Notes: generated from the sequence alone by a model not told the origin. DNA of 64,000 nucleotides from Spirosoma sp. (GCF_026391055.1 NZ_JAPLET010000022.1:558001-622000); one strand, 5' to 3'. Positions 8,630-17,510 are shown, counted from the first letter of the stretch. Made by a program: numbers and translations.

Positions 8630-9075
8630 CTCAGAAACGAATATTCTCATCACTTCTTGGCATCCTTGTTATCCTTGGCCTCGTGATAGCCCAGACAGGC
8701 TGGAACAAAGCCGAACCCTGGCGCCCCGACCAGCTACTCGAACCGGCTGATCTGGCCGAAACGATCAATACGCCCGGCGCAGCCAAGCCACTCATTATCA
8801 GCGTTGGTCCAGCTGCCACGATTAAGTCATCCATTGGCGTTGGCCCAGGCAGCGAAGCCGACAATCTGGCAAAATTGGAAAAACTGCTCAGTAAAGAGCC
8901 GAAAAACCGGGAAATCGTTATTTACTGCGGGTGCTGTCCGTTCAAGAACTGCCCCAACGTGCGTCCGGCCTTTACGAAGCTCAATGAGCTGGGTTTTAAA
9001 AACCACAAACTCTTGAATTTGGCTAAAAATCTCAAAACCGATTGGCTGGATAAAGGGTATCCGGCAGTGGAGTAA
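8626..9075 (+). CDS. Membrane-anchored or exported rhodanese-like protein
   Basis: 149 aa. Residues 6-23 form a signal or anchor helix. The rest is a single rhodanese domain. The active-site region is unusual, with four cysteines in a short span (C101, C103, C104, C109, in the sequence YCGCCPFKNCPN), whereas a classical rhodanese loop has one. The protein probably works in the periplasm on sulfur transfer or thiol redox chemistry. The ATG overlaps the stop of the AcpH-like gene (ATGA). A strong terminator follows at 9194-9235. Confidence 0.7.
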   Translation: MTQKRIFSSLLGILVILGLVIAQTGWNKAEPWRPDQLLEPADLAETINTPGAAKPLIISVGPAATIKSSIGVGPGSEADNLAKLEKLLSKEPKNREIVIYCGCCPFKNCPNVRPAFTKLNELGFKNHKLLNLAKNLKTDWLDKGYPAVE

Positions 9076-9158
9076 ATCATTGTATGGCCGTTCCGTTTAG
9101 TGTCCAACAGTCAGTCACCCCGAATTTAGCTGAAAACTGAAGCTCTGGTGCTGGTGAA

Positions 9159-9184
9159 CTGATCGGCATAGTCTGAGACTATGC
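9159..9184. repeat. Repeat copy 1, containing a perfect palindrome
   Basis: The segment CTGATCGGCATAGTCTG is shared with the elements at 9241 and 10220. In this copy positions 9166-9184 form a perfect 9-1-9 palindrome (GCATAGTCT, G, AGACTATGC). Confidence 0.55.
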
Positions 9185-9193
9185 CCAATCCAT

Positions 9194-9235
9194 GCCCGTT
9201 GCCTATCAGTGTTTATGACAGGCAACGGGCTTTTT
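9194..9235 (+). terminator. Intrinsic terminator after the rhodanese gene
   Basis: An 11-bp perfect stem (GCCCGTTGCCT at 9194-9204 with AGGCAACGGGC at 9220-9230) and a 15-nt loop are followed by TTTTT (9231-9235). Confidence 0.85.
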
Positions 9236-9240
9236 ACTGC

Positions 9241-9296
9241 CTGCTCGGCATAGTCTGTAACTATACTCAACGTACTTGACGGGAATGAGTTTTGCC
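9241..9296. repeat. Repeat copy 2, upstream of the barrel gene
   Basis: This element of about 56 nt matches the copy at 10220-10273 over its whole length: CTGnTCGGCA, GTCTGTAACT, CAACGTAC, then TGACGGGAATGAGTTT and TTTGCC. Together the two copies bracket the gene at 9377-10060 in direct orientation. Confidence 0.7.
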
Positions 9297-9376
9297 GCGT
9301 TTAAGGATGTTAATCCTGATAGATAGAGTAAGTTTAGTAGTACCTTGCTAACTCCTGGATATAATCAAAGAGAGTA

Positions 9377-10060
9377 ATGAAAAACTTCTTGTTACTACTA
9401 ACTTTTGCCGGAGTTGTCGGTTCGGTCCATGCTCAGGAATTGGTCAAAGATGACGCTGCAAAAACGTCAGTAGGGCATTGGGCCTTAGCTATAGAAACGG
9501 ATAATCTATTGCTTCTAAAAAAAGTGGACGGGCCTGGAGATGACTACTATTTACGAAAAATAGTACCTAGTATTGGCTACTTTGCTACCAACACTCTTCT
9601 GCTTGGCGTTGGAGTTCCCCTTGGCTTATCTTCACGAAACGGGACCTACTACAGCAGTGGAACAATTGGTCAGGCCGGAGTCTATTCTTCTACTAGTTCA
9701 CCTACACAGATTGGAATAGCCCCGTTTGTACAACTGTTTCTGGGAAAGGGGAAAGTCAAGCCGTATGTAGGGGCTTCTTACCGATACACCCACCAACAAC
9801 TTAACTTTAGTATTCGCGAACTGTCGGTTTATCTGAAGCAAACCGGAAACGAATCTGAACTGTCTGTCTTTACTGGCTTAACCTATTTACTTACGCCTAA
9901 GTTGGGGATTGATGCTAAACTTCGCTACGGTTGGCAGCGGGGAGATCATCCGTACATAACTTTCCCTAACCGACTGGAATCGAGCTATTCCTCGACCTAT
10001 TCCTATATGGGTCAACTCCTATCAGCTAATGTGGGCTTGCGTTTAATGATCGGTGAATAA
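9377..10060 (+). CDS. Small outer-membrane beta-barrel protein
   Basis: 227 aa. A signal peptide (residues 1-19, cut after VHAQ) is followed by alternating amphipathic strands and Gly/Tyr-rich turns. Strand-like segments such as VKPYVGASYRY and LGIDAKLRYGWQ recur, and the last strand ends in LMIGE. This fits an 8-stranded outer-membrane barrel of the OmpA/OmpW size class. Nothing specifies a ligand. It stands alone between a terminator and a minus-strand operon and is flanked by direct copies of a repeat of about 50 nt, which suggests it was inserted or duplicated as a unit. Confidence 0.65.
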   Translation: MKNFLLLLTFAGVVGSVHAQELVKDDAAKTSVGHWALAIETDNLLLLKKVDGPGDDYYLRKIVPSIGYFATNTLLLGVGVPLGLSSRNGTYYSSGTIGQAGVYSSTSSPTQIGIAPFVQLFLGKGKVKPYVGASYRYTHQQLNFSIRELSVYLKQTGNESELSVFTGLTYLLTPKLGIDAKLRYGWQRGDHPYITFPNRLESSYSSTYSYMGQLLSANVGLRLMIGE

Positions 10061-10219
10061 GACTAAATTGCCAAGTTAAGTTTCGCTGTATCAGTCTATT
10101 AATGTTGAGAAGAAAACTCGCCCGTTTGCCTTATCAGATAGTAGCCAAAGAATTTACTCGTTAGCATCAGTAGGTAATAAGGTAATTCCTATTGACTTTT
10201 GGGCTAGCTGGTTCGGACA

Positions 10220-10273
10220 CTGATCGGCACGGTCTGTAACTGACCCAACGTACCTGACGGGAATGAGTTTGCC
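10220..10273. repeat. Repeat copy 3, downstream of the barrel gene
   Basis: This is the direct-orientation partner of 9241-9296, differing by a few substitutions and short indels. It lies 160 bp after the barrel gene and just before the end of the permease gene. Confidence 0.7.
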
Positions 10274-10285
10274 ATGAGAGAATGC

Positions 10286-11671
10286 TCAATGAGAATCGAA
10301 TATATCAACAGGTTCCGACTCCGGGATGGGTGGTTTCGACTGCCAGTACCAGTAGAAGGGCAATCCGGTGGCAATCAAGCCAAGGCCGGTCAGGGCTTCG
10401 CGGGGTTGATTGAGTAGGGTCATAACGACCAGCAGCGTGCAGCAGACCAGGAAAAACAGTGGCACAACAGGATAACAAATAACTCGATAAGGCCTTTCCA
10501 GATGCGGTTGTTTGAACCGGAGCAGAATGACTCCCAGCGCCGTGGCACCGTAGAAAATAAACGAAGAAAAGACCAGCGTGTCGGTCAGCTGGTCGAAACT
10601 CCCCGACCAGACCAGGATGATTGACCACGCCCCCTGAAGCAGAATGGCGATGGACGGCGTTTTGAATCGGGGGTGAATGACCGCGACTGATTTGAAAAAT
10701 AAGCCGTCCCGCGCCATCGCGTAAAAAAGGCGGGCGGGCATTAGGATGGATGCGTTGGTGGCATTCGTGGTCGTGACCAGAATCAGGACCGAGATAAACA
10801 GTGCCCCGGCCCAGCCAGCGGCCTGCCGTACCACTTCGACAGCCGCAATTTTATCGGGTGTTCGGGCAAGTTGGGCTAGGGCATCAATGGGTAACACATA
10901 CAGATAAACCACATTCAGCAACACATAAATACTGACAACGATGGTGGTACCCAGACTCAGGGAGATAGGTAAACTACGCTGTGGATTTTTTATCTCTTCG
11001 CCGATATACCCGATCTGATTCCAGCCTTCGTACCCCCAAAAGGCTCCTAGCGAAGCAATAACCAGGGAGCCGAGCAGCGTGCGGTGCTCGTTGGGTACAA
11101 AATTCGGTATGGCCTGTGTGATGTGGTCAACCCGGCCGGATGCTGCCTGAAAGCCCAGTACCGCAATGATGAGCACGGCCAGAAATGTCAGATAGATAAG
11201 TCCCCGGCTAAGCCCCTCCGCGAAGGACACCCCCCGGTAATTTACAAAACTCAAAAATACGATCAGCGCGCTGGCAATGCATTTGACTACCCCTTCGGGA
11301 GAGGCTCCGTCTGCCCCGGTGAACGTAATCAGGGACTGCCCGAAAACGTGCGCCAGAGCGGCTATGGTTGCCGTTCGCATGACGGTAAAGGCACCCCAAC
11401 CGTAAAGGAAGGCAAACAGACGCCCGTATACCTTTTTAAAATAAACATACTCGCCCCCCGATTGCGGAAACATGCCCGCCATTTCAGCGTAGGTCAGTGC
11501 CCCGGCCAAGCTAATCATCCCGGCCATGATCCAGCAGCCAATTACCAGCAATGGGGAGCCTAGCTCAGCGGCCATCGGTGCTACTTTCTTAAAAACGCCA
11601 GAGCCGATAATGCTGCTCACCACCAATAAGATAGCGGAGCGGAGGTCCAGAGAGCGGGCAAGTTTTGTCAT
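10286..11671 (-). CDS. APC-family amino acid permease
   Basis: 461 aa with about 12 hydrophobic segments. The opening LDLRSAILLVVSSIIGSGVF is the TM1 glycine-rich substrate loop of APC/LAT-type transporters, and SLAGALTYAEMAGMFPQSGGEY is the matching TM2-loop signature. It imports or exchanges amino acids at the inner membrane; the specificity cannot be read. It is the last gene of a minus-strand operon with a DUF3445 protein, an epimerase and a DUF1611 protein. The context therefore points to uptake of a D-amino acid, dipeptide or N-acyl amino acid. Confidence 0.82.
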   Translation of the reverse strand: MTKLARSLDLRSAILLVVSSIIGSGVFKKVAPMAAELGSPLLVIGCWIMAGMISLAGALTYAEMAGMFPQSGGEYVYFKKVYGRLFAFLYGWGAFTVMRTATIAALAHVFGQSLITFTGADGASPEGVVKCIASALIVFLSFVNYRGVSFAEGLSRGLIYLTFLAVLIIAVLGFQAASGRVDHITQAIPNFVPNEHRTLLGSLVIASLGAFWGYEGWNQIGYIGEEIKNPQRSLPISLSLGTTIVVSIYVLLNVVYLYVLPIDALAQLARTPDKIAAVEVVRQAAGWAGALFISVLILVTTTNATNASILMPARLFYAMARDGLFFKSVAVIHPRFKTPSIAILLQGAWSIILVWSGSFDQLTDTLVFSSFIFYGATALGVILLRFKQPHLERPYRVICYPVVPLFFLVCCTLLVVMTLLNQPREALTGLGLIATGLPFYWYWQSKPPIPESEPVDIFDSH

Positions 11672-11690
11672 GGAGTCAGAGAGTTGTCGA

Positions 11691-12638
11691 TCAGGCAGAT
11701 GGGCAGGTAGTAACGATGGATGCCGTATCCAGGTAAGCCAGTAACGTAGGCATGAATGGGGTCATGCCTTTGTAATCAAGCATGGCCTGGGGCGTTGTTT
11801 TGAAGACATTTGTGAGCCGTTCCGCAGCATCGGGGCGTTTACTGACTTCGTCCGAAAGTTGGTTCTGGTAGGTATGAATACCAAACAGGATGGCGCCCGA
11901 ACGCGGCAAACGGGTAAGGGTTTGCCGCTCAATACGTACATACAGGCTTTCGGCAATGGTTTCGGGGGTTAAGCCGGGAGCTCGTTCGGCCAGGAGCTGG
12001 TCTAATACAGGGGTGTGACGACTTGTCATGTCCAACTGATCAGACATTTTTACGCTCCAGTTTAATCGCCAGACCGGGCGGCCAACGGGTAGACGTTCCA
12101 TCAGTTTCTGAGCCGCCCGGATCATGGGCTCAACGATAGGCGTAATGGGCGCGTGAATTTTCCAGAAGGGTAGTCCCATTTTTTCGTCCAGGCACCAGCC
12201 ATTACCAAAACAAAGCTGTCCGGCTACCAGCGAAGCCTCCGGTCCATCCAGTAAAATAAGATCTTCCTGTACCTGACGACCCACCCAATCGAGCGGTTCC
12301 AGGGGCAGCGAACCGGCATCACCGAACGTAAAGGACGAGTGTTCGTTCAGCCGCTTATTGGACCAATGCCAGCGGTTGTCTTCTATCCGAAGGGTAAACT
12401 GACTGGGTTCAAACTGGCTTAGATTTGTTAAAATAAGCGCCAGTACTTCCCATTGTGCTGTATCATAACCTGGCAGCGATTGGTAGTAATACGCCGGTAA
12501 TTCAGCTAGAAGCTGTCTTTTTAGCGCTGTTTCCGTTGTGTAATGGCCGTCCGTTTCGATAAGTGGCTCGTTTTCAGACAGAGGGAAAGTCCCCATCTTG
12601 TCGTTAAATTGCTGTCCAAAAGGAAAATATGAGAGCAT
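11691..12638 (-). CDS. DUF3445 family, heme-dependent oxidative N-demethylase-like
   Basis: 315 aa. Matches to DUF3445 are LVAGQLCFGNGWCLDEKMGLP, KIHAPI and RPVWRLNWSV, the core of the family. A characterised relative is the alpha subunit of a Pseudomonas heme-dependent oxidative N-demethylase acting on dimethylamine. No signal peptide is present. Here it is operonic, 67 bp after the epimerase gene and 19 bp before the permease gene. That suggests oxidative removal of an N-alkyl group or a related amine oxidation on an amino acid, but this is inference. No gene resembling the other demethylase subunits is nearby. Confidence 0.65.
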   Translation of the reverse strand: MLSYFPFGQQFNDKMGTFPLSENEPLIETDGHYTTETALKRQLLAELPAYYYQSLPGYDTAQWEVLALILTNLSQFEPSQFTLRIEDNRWHWSNKRLNEHSSFTFGDAGSLPLEPLDWVGRQVQEDLILLDGPEASLVAGQLCFGNGWCLDEKMGLPFWKIHAPITPIVEPMIRAAQKLMERLPVGRPVWRLNWSVKMSDQLDMTSRHTPVLDQLLAERAPGLTPETIAESLYVRIERQTLTRLPRSGAILFGIHTYQNQLSDEVSKRPDAAERLTNVFKTTPQAMLDYKGMTPFMPTLLAYLDTASIVTTCPSA

Positions 12639-12705
12639 GGAGACTCGTTTGAGTATGGGTTAATCGCTATTGGTTACCTGTTTTTGATAGCTGCAATGAC
12701 CATTT

Positions 12706-13773
12706 TTACAGTCGGGTGAGGCCCAGACCGGGGCCACCGGTGGGGCGCATGTACCCATCTTCGACGATGAAACCACCCGAAACGACGTCTTCCGCCAAGT
12801 CGAAACTACCATCGAGGTCGATGTACCGGGTATTTGGACAGGCAAAGGCCGCGTGCAGTGCAGCCGTTATACTAACGCGGCTTTCGTCGTTGCACCCCCA
12901 GAAGAGGGCAATGTCGACCGGGCGAGCAATAGAAGCTATCTGGATGGCTGAGCGTATACCCCCACATTTCATCAGTTTGATGTTGAAAATACCAAACGGC
13001 TGCGGTTGCTGAGAGAGTTTAATGGCAGCTTCCGGCCCTTTAAGCGATTCATCGGCCGCCAGCAGACAACGGATATCATCCGGTAAAATAAGTAGTTCAT
13101 TCTCCTGTCCAACTGGTAGCGGCTGCTCAATCAGTTCGATGTTCAGGGCTTTCGTATGCGCCAGAAACCGATGGAGATCCGTTAAGGTATAGCCCTGATT
13201 GGCATCCACTCGAATGGTCAGCGACGGGCCGAAGCGCTCCCGAAGTTTTACGACCCGCTCGATATCTTCGTCGACCTGCACGCCCGTCTTTACTTTAAGT
13301 ACCCGAAAACCCTGCTGTACATAAGCTGCTGCTTCGGCCAGGGTATCGGCTGTGTTCATGATGCCGATCGTGACAGATGTAGGCAGGGTTCGGATGTTCC
13401 GGCCGTAAAACTGCACGACCGGAATGCCGAGGTATTGAGCAAAGGCGTCGTGAATGGCAATGTCCAGCGCAGCTAAAGTGCCGGGGGCCTGAGGAAACTG
13501 ACTCCGGGCGTCGTCGATCAGTTCGTGCAGCGAGCGGATATCCCGGCCAATCAGGCTCGTTGTCCAGTCACTTTGTAGATTGAGATGCGTTTGTTCCGGC
13601 GTTTCACCTACCACATCGGGGTCAGGGTTAGCCGCGCCCAGACCAACCAGCCCGTTTTTCAGTTCCAGTTCAACAAAAACGTTTTCTACCGCCGATGTTG
13701 TCTGATACGCAATGGTATAGGGTTTTGTCAGGGCCAGATCCCGGCGGTAGGTTCGGATGGCGTTAATGCGCAT
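12706..13773 (-). CDS. Enolase-superfamily epimerase (dipeptide epimerase or N-acetyl-D-Glu racemase, DgcA-like)
   Basis: 355 aa, the usual length. It is a muconate-lactonizing-subgroup enolase: the KxK motif (VLKVKTG), metal ligands in IRVDANQGY, IELIEQP and LLAADESLKG, and the opposite lysine in GIFNIKLMKCGG. Relatives epimerise L-Ala-D/L-Glu from peptidoglycan. When paired with a DUF1611 protein they racemise N-acetyl-glutamate (DgcA). The start codon lies inside the end of the DUF1611 gene (11-bp overlap), so the two are translationally coupled. The pairing favours the DgcA role; the motifs alone do not decide it. Confidence 0.75.
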   Translation of the reverse strand: MRINAIRTYRRDLALTKPYTIAYQTTSAVENVFVELELKNGLVGLGAANPDPDVVGETPEQTHLNLQSDWTTSLIGRDIRSLHELIDDARSQFPQAPGTLAALDIAIHDAFAQYLGIPVVQFYGRNIRTLPTSVTIGIMNTADTLAEAAAYVQQGFRVLKVKTGVQVDEDIERVVKLRERFGPSLTIRVDANQGYTLTDLHRFLAHTKALNIELIEQPLPVGQENELLILPDDIRCLLAADESLKGPEAAIKLSQQPQPFGIFNIKLMKCGGIRSAIQIASIARPVDIALFWGCNDESRVSITAALHAAFACPNTRYIDLDGSFDLAEDVVSGGFIVEDGYMRPTGGPGLGLTRL

Positions 13774-14845
13774 GGGCCATGGACGTTAGGGCGTAAATAG
13801 TGGGTAAAATGGGGTAGACACCCTCTTCCAGCGGCAGTAGCACCGGAATCCCCAGCCGCTCGGTGTACTCCCTCTGAAAGGCGAAGGCTTCCTCCCGCGA
13901 GCAACCTTCGGTGTTTAAGGCGAGGGCAATTACGGTTGCCCCGTAACATCCGATCAGGGCAATTTCCGATTCGACGGACGGAATGGCTCCCCAGGCTGGT
14001 AAATGGTCGTAATAGTTACGTTTGGGCGCATGGACCAATACCACATGTCGCGCATTGCCGGAAACAAGAAACTCCGAGCCGCAGGGGCCGCTGGGATTAC
14101 GCAGCGAAGCCTGCCCTTCAATGAGCAGTACGTCGGCACCCGTTTCACGCCAGCACGATACCAGCGCGTGCTCCAGCTCGCCCGACACGAAATCGTTGAG
14201 GGTCGAATCGAAGATAAACCCGTACCGGACGCCCTGTAGCCAGCCGGTTTGCCCGGTGTAGATCATCTGTGCATTGATCGCTTGCCGTTCGCAGGCTTCC
14301 CGGATCAACCGGGTCGTCGTGCGTTTGCCCAGCGCACAGTCTGTTCCCATAATAGCAATAATGGGGGCCGTTACCTGATTGATCTCGCCCGTCCAGAAAT
14401 GCAGTTCCTGCCGGGATTTTGGCCGCCGAACGTCGATTAGTTGAGCGCCTGACTGCTGCGCCAGAGCCACCAGATCTGGCTTATCGTTGAGGAATTCGTG
14501 GAGTCCGTTAACCACCGAAAGTCCCTGCTGAAGGCAGAGTTTGATGTCGGCCATCATGTTTTCCGGCAAAACACCCCCGTTGGTTGCCACCGCCACGATG
14601 GCGTAGGAAACGGCTGGCAGATGGACGAGTGCTTCAGTGACCGAAGCATAAATGGGTATGTTGCGGGTTGTGCCGTCGAGTACAGCACCCGCATCCTGTC
14701 CGGCCGTAGGCGCATCGACCACACCAGCAATCGAGTATCGCTCCGTGCCCCGGATGAGTCCGTGGGCTGTTTTGGCATCGGTTGTCGTGAGAAGGCCGTC
14801 TGTAAGCAGTATAGCTTGATTCGTCATTTGGGTTTTTAGGATCAT
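13763..14845 (-). CDS. DUF1611 P-loop protein (DgcN-like D-glutamate N-acetyltransferase candidate)
   Basis: 360 aa. The N-terminal half is Rossmann-like. A P-loop-like motif, GTDCALGKRTT, lies in the middle, with LLIEGQASLRNP and VLVHAPKRNYYDH after it. These are DUF1611 landmarks. In marine Pseudoalteromonas such a protein (DgcN) is reported, as I recall it, to acetylate D-glutamate, giving a substrate for the partner racemase DgcA. The same gene pair occurs here in the same order and overlapping. This is the first gene of the operon and is divergent from the secreted D-aminoacylase fusion. The in-frame M at residue 7 (MTNQAILL) is an alternative start. Confidence 0.7.
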   Translation of the reverse strand: MILKTQMTNQAILLTDGLLTTTDAKTAHGLIRGTERYSIAGVVDAPTAGQDAGAVLDGTTRNIPIYASVTEALVHLPAVSYAIVAVATNGGVLPENMMADIKLCLQQGLSVVNGLHEFLNDKPDLVALAQQSGAQLIDVRRPKSRQELHFWTGEINQVTAPIIAIMGTDCALGKRTTTRLIREACERQAINAQMIYTGQTGWLQGVRYGFIFDSTLNDFVSGELEHALVSCWRETGADVLLIEGQASLRNPSGPCGSEFLVSGNARHVVLVHAPKRNYYDHLPAWGAIPSVESEIALIGCYGATVIALALNTEGCSREEAFAFQREYTERLGIPVLLPLEEGVYPILPTIYALTSMAHAH

Positions 14846-14963
14846 TTGCTGGTTAAAAGTAGATTTTTATTCTTAAATGTGATTTGTTTGCCAAACGATA
14901 GATGACAAATTCCTGAATAATGAAATATTATTCTTATTCTGTGTATAGTTAACCTCACCCGAC
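14846..14963. promoter_or_regulatory. Divergent promoter region with inverted repeat
   Basis: This 118-bp AT-rich gap separates the DUF1611 operon from the D-aminoacylase fusion gene. It contains a perfect 7-5-7 inverted repeat, GAATAAT (14915-14921) with ATTATTC (14927-14933), a good size for a dimeric regulator that would control both directions. No regulator gene is adjacent. Confidence 0.45.
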
Positions 14964-17510
14964 ATGCCTTTTTATACCCGCTGCTTGCTACAAATAAGCT
15001 GTCTTATACAGTTGTCTTCTTTCGCTCTCCAGGCACAACCCACCGACCGGCTGCTGCCCGGTCGTCTGAAAACGCTCGACTCGACCCTAACCTACCTGCA
15101 TGAGCGGTCGTTGTTCAATGGGGTGGTTCTGGTTGCCGAAAAAGGGACCGTTCGCTACAGGAAAGCCTTCGGAACGGCCAACATAGCCACCAATGAACCG
15201 CTGACAATGAGTTCAGCTTTCAATCTGGCGTCGATCTCGAAGCAGTTCGTTGCCCTTATGATCATGCAGTTGCAGGAACAGGGGAAGCTCCGGTACGACG
15301 AACGTGTTCGTAACTACCTCCCCGATTTTCCGTATGACACGATCACAGTTCGGCATTTATTGACGCATACATCCGGCCTACCCGAGTACGATGCCCTCAT
15401 GCAACGGTATGCCGGGCCGCTGGATACCCTGACAAATGCGGGAATGCTGCAACTACTGCGCCAGTACAAGCCAGCCCTGAGGTTTAGGCCCGGATCGCAG
15501 TGGGCGTATTCCAATACTGGCTATGTCCTCCTTGGGTCAATCATTACAGCACTGTCGGGTATGCCGGTGGAGCAATTCCTTGATCGGCAAATCGTTAAAC
15601 CACTCAAACTGAAAAATACGTACGCCTATTATCTCAACAGTCAGACCATACCGCATAATCGGGTGTATGGGTTTGGGCGGGAGAGCGGCAGAAACGTATC
15701 CAATGACCTTGTTCGGCTGGACGGTGTCATTGGCGACGGGAATATCTACTCGTCGGTTGAGGATTTACTAGTCTGGGAACAGGTGCTGGCGACAGAGAAA
15801 CTGGTCAGGCGACGGACAATGCAGGAGGCCTTCACACCGGTCGAACTGACCGGCAAACGTTCGTATCCGTACGGTTTCGGCTGGTTTATTGAAGATGGCG
15901 GGAAGATACTGGCGCATACCGGCAGTTGGGTCGGCTTCCTGAATGTGCTTGTGCGGTATGTCGATAAACAGCAAACGCTGATTGTGCTCAGCAACAGTAG
16001 CGAGGGAACGGCCCGGCGGGTGGCCCGCGACATTCTGGAAGGAAAAACGTTTACATTGCCCCAAACGAAACTCATCACGAACGTACGTCTTGTTGATGGA
16101 ACAGGCACCCCGGCCCGGCAATCGGCCGTTCGCCTTCGAAATGACCGAATCTGGGAAACCGGCAACCTGACGGCTTTCCCGAACGAGCCCGTCACCGACG
16201 GACATGGCCTGGTGCTGGCACCGGGATTTATCGACAGCCACAGCCACCATGTGTCGGGGTTGAGTCGCCAACCCGATGCGCCTGCCGTTGTGAATCAGGG
16301 GATAACGACAATCGTGTCGGGGCAGGACGGCGGAAGCTGGGCGATGGATACCTTACAAGCCCAACTCAAGCGGCAACCCGTGGCGGTAAATATTGCGAGC
16401 TATACTGGGCAGGCTACCTTACGGCAGCAGGTGATGGGAGCCAATGGGTTGTACCGAACGGCAAAACCCGACGAGGTAACCCGCATGAAAGAGCTGTTGC
16501 GAATCGAGCTGGGCAAAGGATCGCTTGGGTTATCGACCGGGCTGGAGTATGAATCCGCCTTTTTTTCCAGCCGCGACGAGGTCATACAACTGGCACAGGT
16601 AGCCGCCGATTCGGGCGGGCGGTACATGAGCCATATTCGCAGTGAGGATATTTCGCTGGACGATGCCCTTGAGGAAATCATTCAGATTGGGCGAATCACA
16701 AAGATGCCTGTTTTGATCTCCCACCTTAAAATTGCCCTGCGAGACAAATGGGGGCAGTCGACCCGCATTCTGGCCCAACTGGAACGCGCCCGCGCCGAGG
16801 GCATAAACATCACCGCCGATTGTTATCCGTACGATTACTGGAATTCGACACTGCGGGTACTTTTTCCAAAACGGGATTACACAAACGCAACCAGCGCCGA
16901 ATTTGCCGTCAGCCAGCTCTTTGACCCCATGCAGTCGGTGCTGGTTCGATTTGCGCCAAACCCGGGCTATGCCGGAAAAACGGTTGGCGAGGTAGCCACG
17001 TTGCGTCACGAAAACCCTGCTCAAACGCTGATGGCGTTGATTGGCGATGCGTCGGCCTACGCGAAAAACAACCCCGGAGCCGACGGTATAGAAGCCATAA
17101 TGGGGAAGTCGATGAATGAACCGGATGTAGCTAATTTTCTGGCCTGGTCCCATACAAATATTTGTTCCGATGGGGCCAACGACGGGCATCCACGCGGGTA
17201 TGGCGCATTTACCCGCGTATTGGGGCGGTATGTGCGCGACCAGAAACTCATGCCGCTCGAAACCGCCATCCAGAAAATGACCAGCCTGACGGCCGAACAC
17301 CTTGGCCTGACCGACAGAGGACTGATTGCCCCCGGCTATTTTGCTGATTTGGTACTATTGAACCCCAATACCGTGCAGGATAACGCCCGTATCGGCAACA
17401 ACAAAGCGTTGTCCGACGGCATTGAAGCCGTTTGGGTGGCCGGGCAGCTTGTGTACCAGGGGCAAAAAACCACCGGTGCACATCCGGGCGTTTTAATTCG
17501 GCGGAAGTGA
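14964..17510 (+). CDS. Secreted fusion: serine beta-lactamase domain plus N-acyl-D-amino-acid deacylase domain
   Basis: 848 aa. A signal peptide covers residues 1-25. Residues about 35-365 are a class C beta-lactamase/DD-peptidase fold with S90-x-x-K93, Y182-S-N184 and H318-T-G. Residues about 370-845 are an amidohydrolase of the D-aminoacylase type, with the HxH motif at H426/H428, metal-site histidines at H557 and H587, and the late motif CSDGANDGHPRGYGAF. The family cysteine in GNCG is replaced by Asp (GQDG, D455). The protein probably acts in the periplasm, the first domain on D-Ala or other D-amino-acid ester or amide bonds, the second releasing free D-amino acids. Substrates are inferred from family and context. 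Confidence 0.75.
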   Translation: MPFYTRCLLQISCLIQLSSFALQAQPTDRLLPGRLKTLDSTLTYLHERSLFNGVVLVAEKGTVRYRKAFGTANIATNEPLTMSSAFNLASISKQFVALMIMQLQEQGKLRYDERVRNYLPDFPYDTITVRHLLTHTSGLPEYDALMQRYAGPLDTLTNAGMLQLLRQYKPALRFRPGSQWAYSNTGYVLLGSIITALSGMPVEQFLDRQIVKPLKLKNTYAYYLNSQTIPHNRVYGFGRESGRNVSNDLVRLDGVIGDGNIYSSVEDLLVWEQVLATEKLVRRRTMQEAFTPVELTGKRSYPYGFGWFIEDGGKILAHTGSWVGFLNVLVRYVDKQQTLIVLSNSSEGTARRVARDILEGKTFTLPQTKLITNVRLVDGTGTPARQSAVRLRNDRIWETGNLTAFPNEPVTDGHGLVLAPGFIDSHSHHVSGLSRQPDAPAVVNQGITTIVSGQDGGSWAMDTLQAQLKRQPVAVNIASYTGQATLRQQVMGANGLYRTAKPDEVTRMKELLRIELGKGSLGLSTGLEYESAFFSSRDEVIQLAQVAADSGGRYMSHIRSEDISLDDALEEIIQIGRITKMPVLISHLKIALRDKWGQSTRILAQLERARAEGINITADCYPYDYWNSTLRVLFPKRDYTNATSAEFAVSQLFDPMQSVLVRFAPNPGYAGKTVGEVATLRHENPAQTLMALIGDASAYAKNNPGADGIEAIMGKSMNEPDVANFLAWSHTNICSDGANDGHPRGYGAFTRVLGRYVRDQKLMPLETAIQKMTSLTAEHLGLTDRGLIAPGYFADLVLLNPNTVQDNARIGNNKALSDGIEAVWVAGQLVYQGQKTTGAHPGVLIRRK

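Noticed and set aside
16530..17300. Long 256-codon minus-strand frame over the D-aminoacylase domain
   Set aside because: Opposite to a well-conserved domain; no family features, start or promoter.
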